A DNA stretch of 64,000 bases from Metaphire vulgaris. Taxonomy: Eukaryota; Annelida; Clitellata; Crassiclitellata; Megascolecidae. Both the position numbers and the translations under genes were made by a program. A model generated the notes under the pieces. That model was not told where the DNA came from, made no database searches, and was given only the letters and a program-made list of their open reading frames with translations. Each line of letters starts with the position of its first letter. Position 1 is the stretch's first letter. Below, one piece after another: positions 38,101 through 53,100 of this stretch. The stretch spans positions 5,845,828-5,909,827 of the forward strand of contig CM030851.1 in the NCBI GenBank assembly GCA_018105865.1. Direction: 5' to 3'.

Positions 38101-41100
38101 CTTCACCTTTGGTAAAAATTAACTTTTACGAAATTCAAGTCAATTAAATTGAACAAGTGATATCTACAAAAGCAGAGCATGGGCTTTTATAACAAAACAT
38201 CTGTAATCATCCTGTCATCATCATCATTATTTTTATTATCAGGTGACAACTGTGACATTTTCATTTTTCCATTGTCTCCATACTATGCAGGATTCCTCCA
38301 AACTGAAAATTACTGGTTGGCTGCCTGTAGGCAAGACTTCATAGTAGACAAAATACAAAGGCTCTGGGTTCAATACCCAGGTGGTTGAAGATTTTATTCC
38401 TCAGGCAGTCACATGTCTGTTGGCATGGAATGGAAGTTAAAATGGTGTGTGTGTAATGTACCAATGTTTGCTGAGCTTCTATATGTTAGTGGCTATAGGC
38501 AATGAATCTGAAGAAGCTGTCTATCACAAAGTGTTGCTATAATAAATACCTGACAAAGCAGGCACACACAATTATCAAAACAAGTACAACAATCAGTTGT
38601 TCACAGGAACAGAGGACAAAACAGGGGGATTGAGGACAAGAAAAAATGCTGGAGATAAAGCTAATTTGAAGGAATTAAGTTTTCACAAGCACTATAGCAA
38701 TTTGATTGAGTACAATATATTACATAAAGAGGAGGGCCTTAAACACTTCCAATGAGACAACTTCCTGAAAAAACCATTCCTAACAAGTCTGATAAACAAA
38801 CACAAAACATTGTCACATAACAACCACCACAGTCAACTGCTTAACCAGTCTACTCTGCAGATAGAAATTAATGATTGAATGACATTAAATGTCCATACAT
38901 ACTAATCATATGCTTAAACAAAGTACATCTGGTAATGATACTAAACAAAGACAATGTACTTACTGTAGCTATTGCATCTAGGCACACACATATTAAAATT
39001 CACATAGCCCATCACCATCCAGCTAATATGTTCATTGCTAATAATACAGCTGGGCATAATCTTACAGGCAAATGCAAGTCACAGACCAAGCTCCTTTGTC
39101 ACTGCATGAGTCAGGTGACAACATAACCTCCTCTAGGCCAAATCCAAACTTGCCTATAAGCCTGCACTCTCCTCTCCCCCCACCAAACTTCAGCCTCTAA
39201 TAACACAGTAGATAAGTTTTTCTATTTAGGCCACAAGTAATGAACTGAAGGCAAATAGCACAGTCATTAAGCATACTGTCAAAGTCCTAGACTTCTTTAG
39301 AAAAAGCAGATTCAAAGTGCAAGAAACTCAGCTGAAAACAGGTAGCAGAACGGATTATATTATGAAGCACAGGAAACCTCTGGAATATAAATGCCACAAA
39401 AAACTATCATTTCCTGCCGTCTGAGTGAAATGATCAAGATGTGATCTATGAAACATCACAAATGCCAATTCTGGCTATGAGCAGTTTATTTTTAAACATT
39501 TAATAGTAAGCCCCAATACAAATTTTGAAAATGATCGCACTTTTTGTACATTTAAACAAAGGACAAAGTTCATATACTAGGCAGCAATACAACTGATTAT
39601 CAGAAGCTCTATTTTTTAAACACATCTGTATCTGTATACTCTTCTAATCACGGCAACATTTTCAAGTAGCATTTCTTTTAGAAAATGTCAGTGGGAAGGT
39701 GCATGATAACATCAACAAGATCAAATTATCTAAAGAAATATGGTTTGTGGTAATGAAATCCAAGATTAATCTGGAAGAAAAACTTTAACACCCAACTCAG
39801 TAAGTGTAAACCAATAATTTCAATTTTGCAAAATGGAAGAATCTTTGATAAAGCAATTGGAAATTCACCAATCATTTGCAAATTAATAAGAAACCAATCA
39901 GGACAGGCCCTACATTATAGTGTCACTGCTTAGCGTGGGATTAAAGAATTCAAACAAGCTTGCAACTTTGGTTTGATTCATTATAATTACCGGTATATAA
40001 TATTTTTGAGTCAAGAAGTTTCTATGAGAGACAAAGTGCAAATATCTGGAAAAAATCGTACAAAATCAATTTGTGAATCATTATTAAAGACTAAAATGAC
40101 CAATCTTGCAAGTGATAATTGTTGACATAATGTCAAATAAGAAAAAGGCTGAACCTAGTTAAATTTGAGTAATGGTGTAATGTGGCAAAATTTTTAGATG
40201 ATTTAGTTACTGCACTAAGCTTGGGAATTATCGAATCGATTGAGTTTACATATGGACACATTACAGATTTCAGTAACCAATGTTTTTGTGAAGAAATGTG
40301 TATGCTATCATTTCTGATTATTATAAACTTATTTAAAAGATCATATTCAACATCCTAATATGGTAATCAATATAACAATTACATCTAAAACTCAAATGAT
40401 TTTAGAGCTTTTAAAAACCGTTTGTATCAATTTCTCAATTTTCAGTTAAATTGTGTGTGCATGCGCATTCATTTGCATGTGCGGTGTGCACGTGTGTTTG
40501 TATGTTTGTGTTTTTGCATTCAAGTGTGCTTGTGGGTGTTGGTGGTCAGTAGCAAAATACTGCCCAACCTATCAATCTAACACCTCCTATGTGTTGTCTC
40601 TCAGCTCATTCAGTTTATCATTGATTCATCTAACAATCCATACCCTCAGGGCAGCAGGAGAAAATAAGAAACCCCAGAAATAAAACAAGGAAAACAAGAA
40701 TCAATTCAGGTAGACAGAAACTGCATTAGAAGGGAGGGAGCAATGCTGGCAAAGCACAGCAGCAGCAGCCAGTCTGGCAGTGTGAGGCAGATGGCCAGCA
40801 GCAGCAGCAGCACTGGCTAGCCGGGTGCTGTTGCTGCTAGGACCTGGCCATCAGCACCGATTGCTTGCTTGCCTTTCTCAGCTACTCATCCTCTTCCTAG
40901 GGCAATGTGGTGCACCGTCATCCCAGTCAATACAAATGTACATTCCCCAAATACAAACCACTTGTAATATAGTATTAGGAAATCATTTCTTAAGCCTTTC
41001 AAAAAGCTTGCTCTTCAGATTTTCACTAGAAATGTTCCCAATTTATCTATTCACTAATCAGAGAAATTAACCTTTCTTTATTCAAGTCCAGTAAAATCAA

Positions 41101-44100
41101 TACCACCACTACCAATGCCGTCACCCTAGATTCAACAGATCCCATAAATTATTATAGATATCTTATGCTGCCCATGCTGCACGCTAAAGATGATGCTGAC
41201 TTCATGTGGTTATTTTGCATATCAGCATTTTCAAATAAAATAACATGAAATTATCATTACAGAATTTAATAATTGGTGCCTAGAATAAATGTTGATTTGT
41301 GTTTTCCTTGGTTGTGTACTACTGGTTGTGTACTACTTTTTATGCTGTGCTTGTCACGAATAAAGATGATTATAAATGGTGCATCTATGCTGCAAGACAT
41401 AGTTTTAGCAAACTTTATCTGATCTCATTACCTGGTATAACTGATTCCCTCACAGCAGTCCTAGGTGCAGCATCAGCTGTTATCCTGGGCTGTGTGAAGT
41501 GGTATTACAGAAGTTAATCCTATCATTTTTACAATAAAATAGTTTAAATATTAACAACTGTCAGCAAAACTATTAAGTGGTCAATGTTAGTCATGGTATT
41601 TACTAACTCTCTAACACTTGGAATATGACATGTGAGCGCAACAGCCAATAACGGCACATATTTTAGCACATATTTTAAAATCGTGCAGCTAAGTAATGAG
41701 ATCAATTACTTCACAGTCCCATTTCACCTGTCTGTGGAGGTTAGCTGAATGACAAAACATCAGTCCAGCCAAACCTAAGCTCAGTTGCTTCTAGATCACC
41801 AGTTTAGTACTATGTCTCTGCACATTTTATGCTGTTTCAAAGACAGATTGGCCAGTGATCAAGACCACAATAAAGACTACAAGTGCCTACATAGTCTAAA
41901 AGTGATGATGCATCTACAAAAATAACTGCAGCAATTACAGCATAAATACAGGGGCCTGCTCCTTCAGGGTTCATAGGCACAACTGGTGTCACACATGACT
42001 GCACATCCTTAGACCATGTAGTTAAGACACAAAGCTGTATGACCGGGTATATGAAAAATCTCCGCTTCCTTAGCAGAACAAATCATCCTATGCACCTAGT
42101 TGTCCTTAGATGATAAAGCAAATGGAGCTTGGAATGTAGCTCAACACAAAATGGTAAAATAAGGTCACATTACTTCATAAGAGCACATGACCATGTCTGC
42201 ATAAGACAGTCAGTCAGACACTGAAATTATTCTGAACAGAAACTTCAAAAATGACATTAGCCAAAGATCAGATGTTGCACATCAGTTTGAAATTTGCATA
42301 ACTGAAGTAAGACACAAACAGAGTTCAGCATAAATCCTTTCAAGGGCTACAGAACACAGGTCCAACTCAGTCTACACCAGGTGTGACTTGAAAATGGAAC
42401 AAGGTTGGGCAGCAGGTGCACAAGTCAGACCAGCTGCAATGAATATTCATACTCAAAATTGAGCTCATACCAAATAGAATGTTAATCAAATGATGAAGAC
42501 CAATTCTCAACAATTCAGCAAACAGGAATTACAGAGTAGAGGAATATTTTAAGACCAGTTCACTCAAATGCATACACACGTCTCCATTAAAGGGACAAAA
42601 ATCTGTTGGCATTTACGCTACTAGAGACTCCATTTATAGCTAGTCAAAACTACTGTAGAGAACCACTAAAGAAACACAGCATTCATAGTGAATAAAATTT
42701 CGAAGTCAAACCAAACACTGTATATCAAACTAGTAATTTAGAAATCATTTGAAATTTACCCTCAGCATTCATAGAATGACACCCATAAGGCACAAACTTT
42801 TACAATACTGAGCATATTTTAGTCAAAATATAGTATTACTCAAGTTGTTTTAAGTTGTAATAATAATTATTGCATTTATTATTTTATAAAGCAGGTCACT
42901 CCACAGAAGCAAAAGAACATGGTAATATAGGTGGATGTCATCATTTTTATTCCAGAACTTATTTGAGATGCTACAAAGCATCATGAGACATTGTTCAAGA
43001 CAGCCGTTTCAGGTTTAAAATTTCTTTTTCTAACGGCAAACAACAAAATGAGCCAAGTATCAATAACAACAGTCGGATTTTGAAAAATTATGGTCTGGTT
43101 ACAATTCCACGTGCAAGATTTGAACAACTGCTCAGTCTATATAAGTTTGGAACCCCTGACACCTCAGACCCACTAAGAGCCCAATCTACAAGTTTTATCA
43201 GAAAAACAGGCACAGCAATACTACCTGAATTTTGGCTCCTCCAATAAACACATATAAAACATATTGTAGCGCATTATTACAGAATTTGCTATGACAGTTT
43301 AGTTTACCGTGTGTTAACCGAACCTTTCCGATCCTATGTTACAATTGGGGTCCGGAACATACCGATCGACCGACTGTAGTTACCATACACCCCCAACAGA
43401 CGCAGACAACAGAAGCAGCGCCGCCGCACCGACTCACATATGACACACACAGCCACAGATCAACAGACGCACCAACAGGCCGACTGACGAAGCCAAGAAG
43501 GCACCGCCAGACCATGACCAACCAGCCAGCTACTCAGCAACTATGAACGTAAGAGCTCCTCACTAGACGAATCACAACGATACACATACAAGAACAAGGA
43601 CACTGGCAGCCTAAACTCATTCTACAAGCCCACCGCAGCCACACGCACACACACGAATACAGAACCATAGACAACAGGACGCTATAAAATATGCGGAGTA
43701 AAGTATCTACGCCTCACAAAGGCCGGCTGCAGGAAAACCACTAAATCCCTCCCACCACGTCCTCTCCGCTAACGGGGTTGCCCGCCTTCAGTCGCCAACG
43801 GCCAGGCACGAACGCCTGCTGTAGACTGAAGAGCAGCTGAGATAAGAAAGCTTACCTACATAAGCAGAAATCGATGGCTTCCCATACCATCACCTCACCG
43901 ATAGCCACTTCCCCCCTCCCACCACTTCCACCGTAAACTCACGATAGTTGTCCCTCCTCCCTCTGCTCAGCTGCAGCGCTAGACGTCTCCACCTTAATAA
44001 CTATTAATAAGCCTTGAAATCACCCCCACCAACTCCCTCCTCCTTCCGCAGACTATAGGCGCGGTATAAGGTGCGCAACTGCTCTCAACCGTCTCAGTGC

Positions 44101-47100
44101 AGAAAATAGTAAGAGGTGAGGGAGAAGAGGAGGAGTGAGAAACGGCCTCAGAAGATATGGTACAATAACCTACCGCCTGGCGGCCAGAAACTTGGATTCT
44201 GCATACGGCTAACTGCTAGCACGAAACAAGACATATATGAGTTAGGAGAGATTCCTAATAGGCTAGAGAAACCGACAGGCGCCAAAGCAATGCCTTCATT
44301 ATGAGAGACGCACGAAGCTAACGGCCATAGCAACGCCAATGTAAGCACAAGAGGATCCTATTTGTCATCCTGTGTCTTCCTTCTTTCTGCTCCCTCTGTC
44401 CTGGTCGACCAAATGGCCAGCCAAGCCAGGCAGCTGCAGAAATTCCAGAATCAATAAATAGCACTTTCAGGCCACAGCCATTTAATAAAGTCGAGACCAC
44501 GTGAGCAGAAAGAAAGGCTGCAGGCGCATATATAAAAAAGCCGATTGTATGAGGCGCCGCTTACCCCACAATATCAATATCGATGATGACCCAAACCTAA
44601 AGCCCACAATAAGTAAGGCAGTTTACTCCTTGACTTCGTTTGATCCGAAAGCACCTCAAAATAAACAACAACAAAGCAAATTTCCACAAACAGCTAATTT
44701 TCTAAGCTCGTAATTTTGCATCTGAGTGCCTTCACAAATGGACGAAATCAGGGTTTAATCTAGGCCGTTTCCGGGGGAAAATTGTCCTTTCCCCCCGGAA
44801 ATTTCAAATCCCCTGAAGATTTTGGCATACTACATTAACTAACAGCAGCACCCTAGCAGAATTCCCCTGGCTTTGTCGTCCCCCCTGGAGTCCAGAGTCT
44901 AGATTACACACTGGACTAAATGCAAATTGATTAATGATTAGGAGAATAAGGAATTGCCAATCAATGGTAGGATGGCAAGATTAGCAAACCACGAAGGATA
45001 AAAATATATAAGAGGAAAGCAGAATACTTTTATAGGACAGCTGAATGGTTTAATTACATACAAAGCTAATGACAAAGACTCTTTCGAACCAAGGGGTTTG
45101 CGAGAAATCATGAAGATGGAGACAAATGCTAAAACAAAGATGGAACGTGATCATAGAAGTACTCTGGTGAATGCAATATCATGCAACATAAGATAATGTG
45201 TTCTTTCAACAGTACTTACATATATTCCACAACTGTAAATGATATTTTCAAATAACCAATCTGTCTGAGGTTAATTAGCTAATTGCCTACCAAAGAAGCA
45301 ACACTTACAAATAGGCATACCAGTATCTCTTACAAGACACAATATTTAGAGTGTTCAAAAGCTATGTTTGGTAAGTCCTCTTGTATGGAGCAGAGACATG
45401 GACTATATCCAAGGCCATGCAGAAGAAATTGGAAGCCACAGAAATTTAGTTTCTGGGAATGATGCATGGATGGCAAGAAAACAAATGAAGAGATCTTGAA
45501 TGAAATGGGAATAGAAAGAAGCCTGATGGTAACCATAAAAAGGCAGCTTTCCTTCAGATACACAATGAGGAAGGAAAGTCAGGAGCATTTGGCAGTAACT
45601 GGAAAAGTGGAGGGAAAGAAAAAGGGCTAGAGGAAGGCAGAGAAACACCTATGTACACTGTACACTGTCTATGAGAAAGAATTGAGGACATAAAGAATAA
45701 TATCGAATTAATAAGAGGATGTCAAGATCGAACAATGTGGAAATCCATGGTCGATAACACAGAAAGAACAGAGCACCTGAAGAAGAAGCTTACCAAAGAC
45801 CCACATGCAGTATTGCTTTAGTTCACATATTCAAAATATTAAACAAAAGGTGCATCCATATCTGTATCAATTTTGATTCAAACAGATCTGAATATATTCA
45901 CTATAGTCATAATAGCCATATATAGAATGGGAAGATGGCAGATTGGTAGCATGCTAGAGTGGCATGCTGATGGAACGGGTTCAACTCTCACAGGGGCCCA
46001 TAAGGTCAACTCAGCCTTCATTCACTAGAAAGTGGTGGTAAATGAGTAGCAACTTTGGCTGTGAAGGTAAAACATGGGTCTGGAGAAAGCAATGTTAAAC
46101 TATCTAGAATCCCAGATTAATGGCGCAAGCCACCTGCATCACTGCTTGCCTGAAACTGGAAATCAGTGTCGGACCCAACGCTCGAACTCAAGTATGGGTA
46201 AACCTTTACCTAGTTACATATAACAGTCATACATGATTAATATTACATTCAAGTGACTACTCAAATTGAATACTATAAGAGGAACTGATATTAATGCTGA
46301 TCTTGAGAGGATCACAAGGTCACAACTTCTGACTTTTTAGAAGAAGTGCAACATTAAGAATTTGGCCTTAATATGCTTACATTTGAGAAAATATTGAGTA
46401 ACTTGAGATCTTGTGAACAATAAAACAAAAGAAAATGTTCTGAGAGATTGACACTCAACCTTTTTCACCAAGTGAACATTTTTTAAAACTGTTTCAACAA
46501 TTTCCAAATTGTCTGTTATAATAATTTCTTGTACAGTATCTCTAATCAGTGAGATAATGCAATGGATACATATCAATGAGCCTTTTCAGCTACTGAAGAG
46601 CTCCAAAAGTTCAAACCTCAGCTGCAGCAGTAACTCCTAACTGCTAAAATTTTTTATTTTGACAAAAAGCAAAGCTGCATTTAGTCGAGTTTCTTTACAG
46701 ACAAATATGTCTGATTATATAGAGTAATGCTTGTTTAATTAAATTATTTGGTGATGACTTTTGTTACTTGAGATGTTGTCCTTTTAACCCGTTCCCGGTT
46801 AACACCATCTATAAATGGCGCCCGAAAATCATATCCAAACAGCGAACGCCGTTTATAAACGGTGCGCCACATAAGCATGCGTGTACCCCGGACATTGAAG
46901 TTTGAAACCGCCACAGAGTAACTATTCGATTTAGTTACTATCCATTCGATAGATAGCAGCACTTTCTTCGCTGTTGTTGACTATATAAGCAAGAAAACTT
47001 GCCATTGATCGTCCAAATGCTGGGATTTTGCATTGAAATGCCTTGAAAAAGACTCAAGTCTGTGGTTTGAAAAATCATAACTCTGCCAATTTTGACCCGA

Positions 47101-50100
47101 TCTTCAAAATGTTTGCACTATTATGTTCCAATTACACCGCCCTAAAACTTTCTCGCTCACAGTTGGGGGGTCACCGCTGAAAAATTTTTGCTATTGCGCT
47201 TTGAAAGTTTTTGGGGGAAGTCCGATTTTCGGCTGTAGAGTGGACCCTACCCCCAAAATTTTATTTTTTGGCACGGATGGTTCGAAAGAGCAATAAAATG
47301 TGAAACAACGGTGCAAACCGCATCTTCTTTTTAGCTTCTATATAGCCTGAAATATACTGGGTTGTTCGGTTTTTCAGATTGAAAATCTGTTTGCAAAATT
47401 GTCATTTCTTTGAGCAATGAGTAGTAGGGTTTGAAAAATCATAACTACCCCAAATTTTGTCCAATCTTCAAATTTTTTGCACTATTCTGTTCCAATTACA
47501 CCTCTTTACAACTTTCTCACTCACAGTTTGGGGGTTACCGCGGAAAAATTTTTGCTATGGGGTTTTGAACAAAATTTGACCAAAATGTTGGGGAGGGGTC
47601 CTATTTTGGGCTGTAGGGTGAACCCTACCCCAAAAATTTTCTTTTTTGGCACGGATGGTTCGAAAGAGCAATAAAAATGCTAAAAACGTTGCAAACCGCA
47701 TCTTTCTAGCTTCTATATAGCCTGAAATATAGTAAGTTTAAAACTTATATGTTCATATTTTCACATGAACGCCTTTCCCCAAATTAATTACCCGGATTGG
47801 GGACGACTTGAAAAAAAAATTAATTCCCCCGGGAATGGGTTAATGGTACGGTACATCATCATCAGCTCACACAGGCACTTCTAGTATACAGATGTCCCTG
47901 GTTCACACAACATTCTGAAACACTTGGCTTTCCATAAACTCTAATAGTGTATACCATCCTACAACAAGTTGCTATCAATTTCCTTTCATGAAATTAGGAT
48001 TATGCCTTACATTTAAATAGACCCATGTGCCTAAGACCAGTGCCAGGCCTGGCTGCCTTAGTTGCACCAACCTACCCGCATGCAGCTGTGCATAGCTGTC
48101 ACTTAGGTTGCTTAGTCACATGTGTTGTCTGCATCTGACCGGGTTTACCCTTATGCATATGCAAAACGTTTCTTCAGCAACCGGCTCTAAAAATCCAGGA
48201 CTTATTATTATCAGAAGTTATTACTGGGTTAAATTTTCTCAGCTACTTTAATAATAATGATCCCAATAATGATCCCAATTATTGAGATTCAAAGTTCACA
48301 GACTCTGTGCTTGCCCTATCTACTGCTGTTTACTTATATCAAATTGTAGTTGTATCAGTTGACCTAACCACTTATCTAGAAGGTCTTCCTATGATCATAT
48401 GTGCTGCCACAACAGATTTAAAGATAAACTACCCTTACTAAGACATGGATAATAAAATAATAGACAATTATTATTGTTTATTTATTATTAAACTGACAAT
48501 TTCTTGATAAACTGCCATTTAAAATAATAGACAATTATTATTGTTTATTTATTATTAAACTGACAATTTCTTGTGTGCCATTTAACCAAATGTCAGGAGC
48601 AAGGCACATAGCAGAGTCCAGTTATAGGCCTACGAATAAAATTAAATAACAGTAATCATATAAAAAGAAAACAAAATGAATGGAAAACATAATAAGAATA
48701 GTCTAAGGACACCAGTAGAAAAAAAGTCAACCACGTCATAAGAAATCTGACGTAAAGCAAAGGACATTAGTGTCAAAAAAGTTATAAAGCTAGAAATTTC
48801 ATCAGTGCTGTAATGAAATAAGGTCTCATGAAACACCTGGCCATCTTCTTCTGAATTAGATATGTTAAAGCTTGGTCTTCAAGCTTAAAACACATTGCCT
48901 GATAAACAAGATTCAATACAGCACACTAGTATGTACTTGATTCAATAATGATGAGCTCACTGCTGTGTTTACAAAATAAGAATTGTCTGACATAGAAAAA
49001 TCTAATTTGAAACTTCAATCAACATAAAGCTTCCATTTCTTGGTTCATTGTCCAAGCATATCATCTTTCAACTACTTGGTTTTCCACTGGATATTTCAAA
49101 ACAATATCAGCTGTTTGCCAAATCAAGAAAAAGGTCTAGTAACTGTATAAAGTACATCAATAAAAATGAAGCAGAAATCTCACAGATTTTCAATTTATAA
49201 AAGACTTTGCATAACAAATTTCATCAAACCCACACAACTGCAAAGGCAGCAAAATCAATCAATTCCCAAAGGAATAATACAATCAGTTTTCCAGCAATTA
49301 AAACAATTAATTCTCTAGCAAGATTATTGGAATTGACATGGGCTTAAACTTACCCCCCTCTCCCAACAAATTGACTTGAACAAGTTTAGGGTTGACTTGG
49401 TGCTCTTCCAGAACTGTGTCATCTGTCACATCAAGCACCTAACCAAACAAAGTCAAAATCAGTTTCCAAACAACACCCTTAATGCCTGTGGGTCACGACC
49501 CCGAGGGAGGAATGACAATTTGCCAGGGGTCACCGGAGACCATGGAAATATGGGGTTGTCTCTTTTCTGATGCGTAAAACGTGTTATTGTACAAAATGTC
49601 CCCATTGGTAGTTACTAGTTTTTCTTATTATAATTGTCATTCGAGGATAGACATTGCAGACAATTGAATCAGAATGGTTTCAGACATTTTAAATGTCATA
49701 ACATTATTATTTTTAACAGTTTGCATTATGAATGAAAATAATTTTACAGTTGTGGGTCGTCACATCATGGGGAATTGAATTAAAAGGGTCGTGGCACTAT
49801 AAGTGGCGTATCAAGGCAAAGTGCCACCTGGGACAAAAAAAGTGCCGCCTCCGGAAAAATCTGGCAATGAAAAAAGGCCATCACACTTCCTAAAATTCTT
49901 GACAAGCCAAAAAACCTTTATCTTGCGATTTCCTAAATTTCTTCACAAGCAAAAAACGTTATCTTTGAAAATTCCACCCTAGAGCAAGTGTCGCCCGGGC
50001 GGTTTGCCCCCACTGCCCCCTCGATATACGTCACTGGGCACTATAAAGGTTGAGAACCACTGCCTTAATGGCTTCAAGCATTAGCAGGTTAGGTGTTTCC

Positions 50101-53100
50101 AAACACCCTATTCTGTTTCTAATGGCAGTCTCTCCTTTGCCTTCTTTAAGCTCAGTATCCATTTAATTTGCAGTTATATAGGACTGCATCCTGCTTTACA
50201 GCTGTTCTACACCATTCAGACTACTGGGTATATGCTGAAATATCACAAGCATGTATCAATCAACCTGCCTGCTTCAGTTGTCAACAACTAAACTTCCCCA
50301 CTGTTGCCGAATACATCTTACTAAGGCAATGTCAAGGCTATCGCTAGTTGTGCATTATGTTTATTTGACACGCTTTTATATGTAATAAGGAGACTTCATG
50401 GTTTTAAAGGATTATGGTCGACTTCCAACTCTTCTTAAAATCAAATCACAATTTCAGCAAATCCAAAGAAAAACCAATAATCACCAAAAAAATTGTCCAA
50501 ATGAAGTAAAAAATTGCCCAAATGAAGTTTGACTTAAAGAGATAAACATAACATTATTAACAAACTTATTATCAGTTGACATAACAATGTCCTTGATTTT
50601 ATTTTATTTTATATTTTAACATCTTATCAGATAACAAATAGCTGCTAGAGGCTACTTTAAGACTAGTTATAAATTGCTCTAAAGATTTTCATGGTAAAAC
50701 TTAAACAAATTGCACATTGCCTGATTCATTGGATTTTTAATAAAGCAGAATGTTCTGAATCAGAACATGTAGAAAATGAATAAATGCAGTGCCTTTCAAC
50801 TTATCCTTCAATTATGCCAAAATTGAAAGGTCCTTTTCAACTGCTAGTCTGGGTGATAAATCAAACTGCTCTTCTGTTTACAATAATAAGCATTGAAAAA
50901 ACACACTCCAATATCAAATGGTCTTAAAACTTACAAATGATGTTCACCGATGACAATAGCCAATGGACATCCAAACTATTCTTGCAATTAAATTCCCATT
51001 CAACCAACCTGACTATGGTCACTGCACGATTTGATGACAGCCGTGTACCACTGCGTTGTACCTTCTGACCGATACACTTGCACTCGATAACCAACCAGAA
51101 TAGAAGGAGTCTGAAGAAGAATCTGCTGACCGCTCTGAAACTCCAGCCACTGTCGAACACGCTCCATGGCGAGAGGATCGTCACATATTGGAATATCGGA
51201 CTTTAGATCCACTTCCTTCAATACAAATTTGCCCACAAAAATTTTCAAGCATCAATATTAACTAGTATTACAGATTAATACCATGCAGCCATGCATGAAA
51301 TAGTACAATATACCCAGAAACTGAGTAATGGACGTCAATACCACAACTTACAATATATGGCCTGAACAAAAATTCTACTGTTTTACAATTCACAATGAGT
51401 CTCAAGTATCTATATTAAGCACATATTGGAATATTGGAATTGAAATATATATACTTTACACAGTACAAAATCATGAATCACCTCAAATGCCTGCAATGAC
51501 AAATTTCTCCCGATGAACTCCAAACGTTTGTCGACAAGAAACTCAACTGGCTTTGCTATCATTTCAGTGTTCAATCCAATCTTGTCAATAAGAGCTTTAA
51601 ATGTCTGTAGCCAAATTCAAAGGATACAGGTTGTTAAAGTGTTTTCTATATGGCATTCCACTGTTGATTAAATGTTATATTTGTATTATAATTAGACACG
51701 TTGTGACATAATGATTTCAATAAGACAAAACTGACCCCATAAATAAAAAAATCTATTCCTAATCTTGACAGCACTGTTTAACCATAACAGTAATGCCTAC
51801 ATTTAATTAAGTAGGCAACATTTTCTGAGCAACTGTCATACTATCATTAAAAAGAAAGTAAAAATACAGTTCTTTAAATAAAATACAATTCTTTAATGAA
51901 AACAATATAATAATGGATACAGTATATACAAAATATAAAAAAACTCACAAAAACGCATGTCTTAATTAAATAAGAATGTCTCAATTAATTAAGTTTCACA
52001 TTTAAGGACTATGGAACAGGTAATGTGGAACTAATCATACCAATGCTGGAAACAATTTTGCTGATGATTCTGACTGCTGAACAAATTTTTGAGGAACCCA
52101 AACAACTGTTTCCTCAATTAGAAACACTTCAAATATTTGACATATTGTAACCCAACATCTATCATGCCAATCAATGCCATCATATTCCACTAGCACCTGA
52201 AATAGTTAATAAAAACACAGATCAAAAACCACTTGTTCACATCAACAACAAATGTGTAATTCAGTTCCTATACAAATATAAAGGATAAAAATGTTCCAGT
52301 CTCAACAACTCGTCCATGGCAGTCATTCAGTGAAGAAAGTCACAATCGAATTAATCAACAATACTGGTAAATAACTAGCACTAATACACACACTGTCTGA
52401 GCCTGCTAGCCATAAACCATTAAGAAATTTCACAAGAACTAGATACCTTCTGTAAAATTTTTTGTTACTTGAACGGGTAAGGGAGAAGGAGATGGAGAAT
52501 AAGACGGAAAGGAAAAGCCGGCGCTGGTAGAGAGTGGAGAGGCCGAAGGAGATGGCAGCGTGCCAGAGCGGGGCTTATAAAAGAGGGAAGCGCGGGGAGA
52601 ACAAGGGTGGTTGGTTGGTTGGCGTTGCGGCCGAGGTAGGTCTGCTAGAGACGCGGGAAGACGCGGTCAGCGGGAAAGACCTGGATGCTAAAAAAGAAAG
52701 GACGGATCGGGAGGACAGGGATATCCAAGGACGGAACAGGAGCGAGTGGTGATGGTAAGAAGTTTAATGCTAATTTCGTATTGCGTAGTGGTCTTAGAAT
52801 AAATTCAATTAGTTCACATTTAGACAGCCTTGACGATTGTTATATGTTTATTGAAAGCCTAATGTTAATAATAATCACATGTTAAAACCAAGAAAGTCTT
52901 ATCCATATCTCTCGGTTATCATCGACTAAGGGAACCCAGCGGACGAACGACATCCGGTCAGGGGAGGGAGGAAGGAGCCGCTCTAGGGGAACAAGATTTA
53001 GAAGGGGAGCTGGTAGAAATAGAGAGTATCCCCCCAGAGTCGTTGAAATTACCCTGACAAACAAAATAATTGCTTTTTTTCTTCACTTCTTCACAAATTA

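Noticed and set aside
38340..38390. tRNA gene suggested by GGGTTCAATACCC
   Set aside because: No acceptor stem or A box at proper spacing; at most a SINE remnant.
41299..41517. 72-codon plus frame with hydrophobic stretches
   Set aside because: No start context, homologue or splice evidence; expected by chance in 12 kb of intron.
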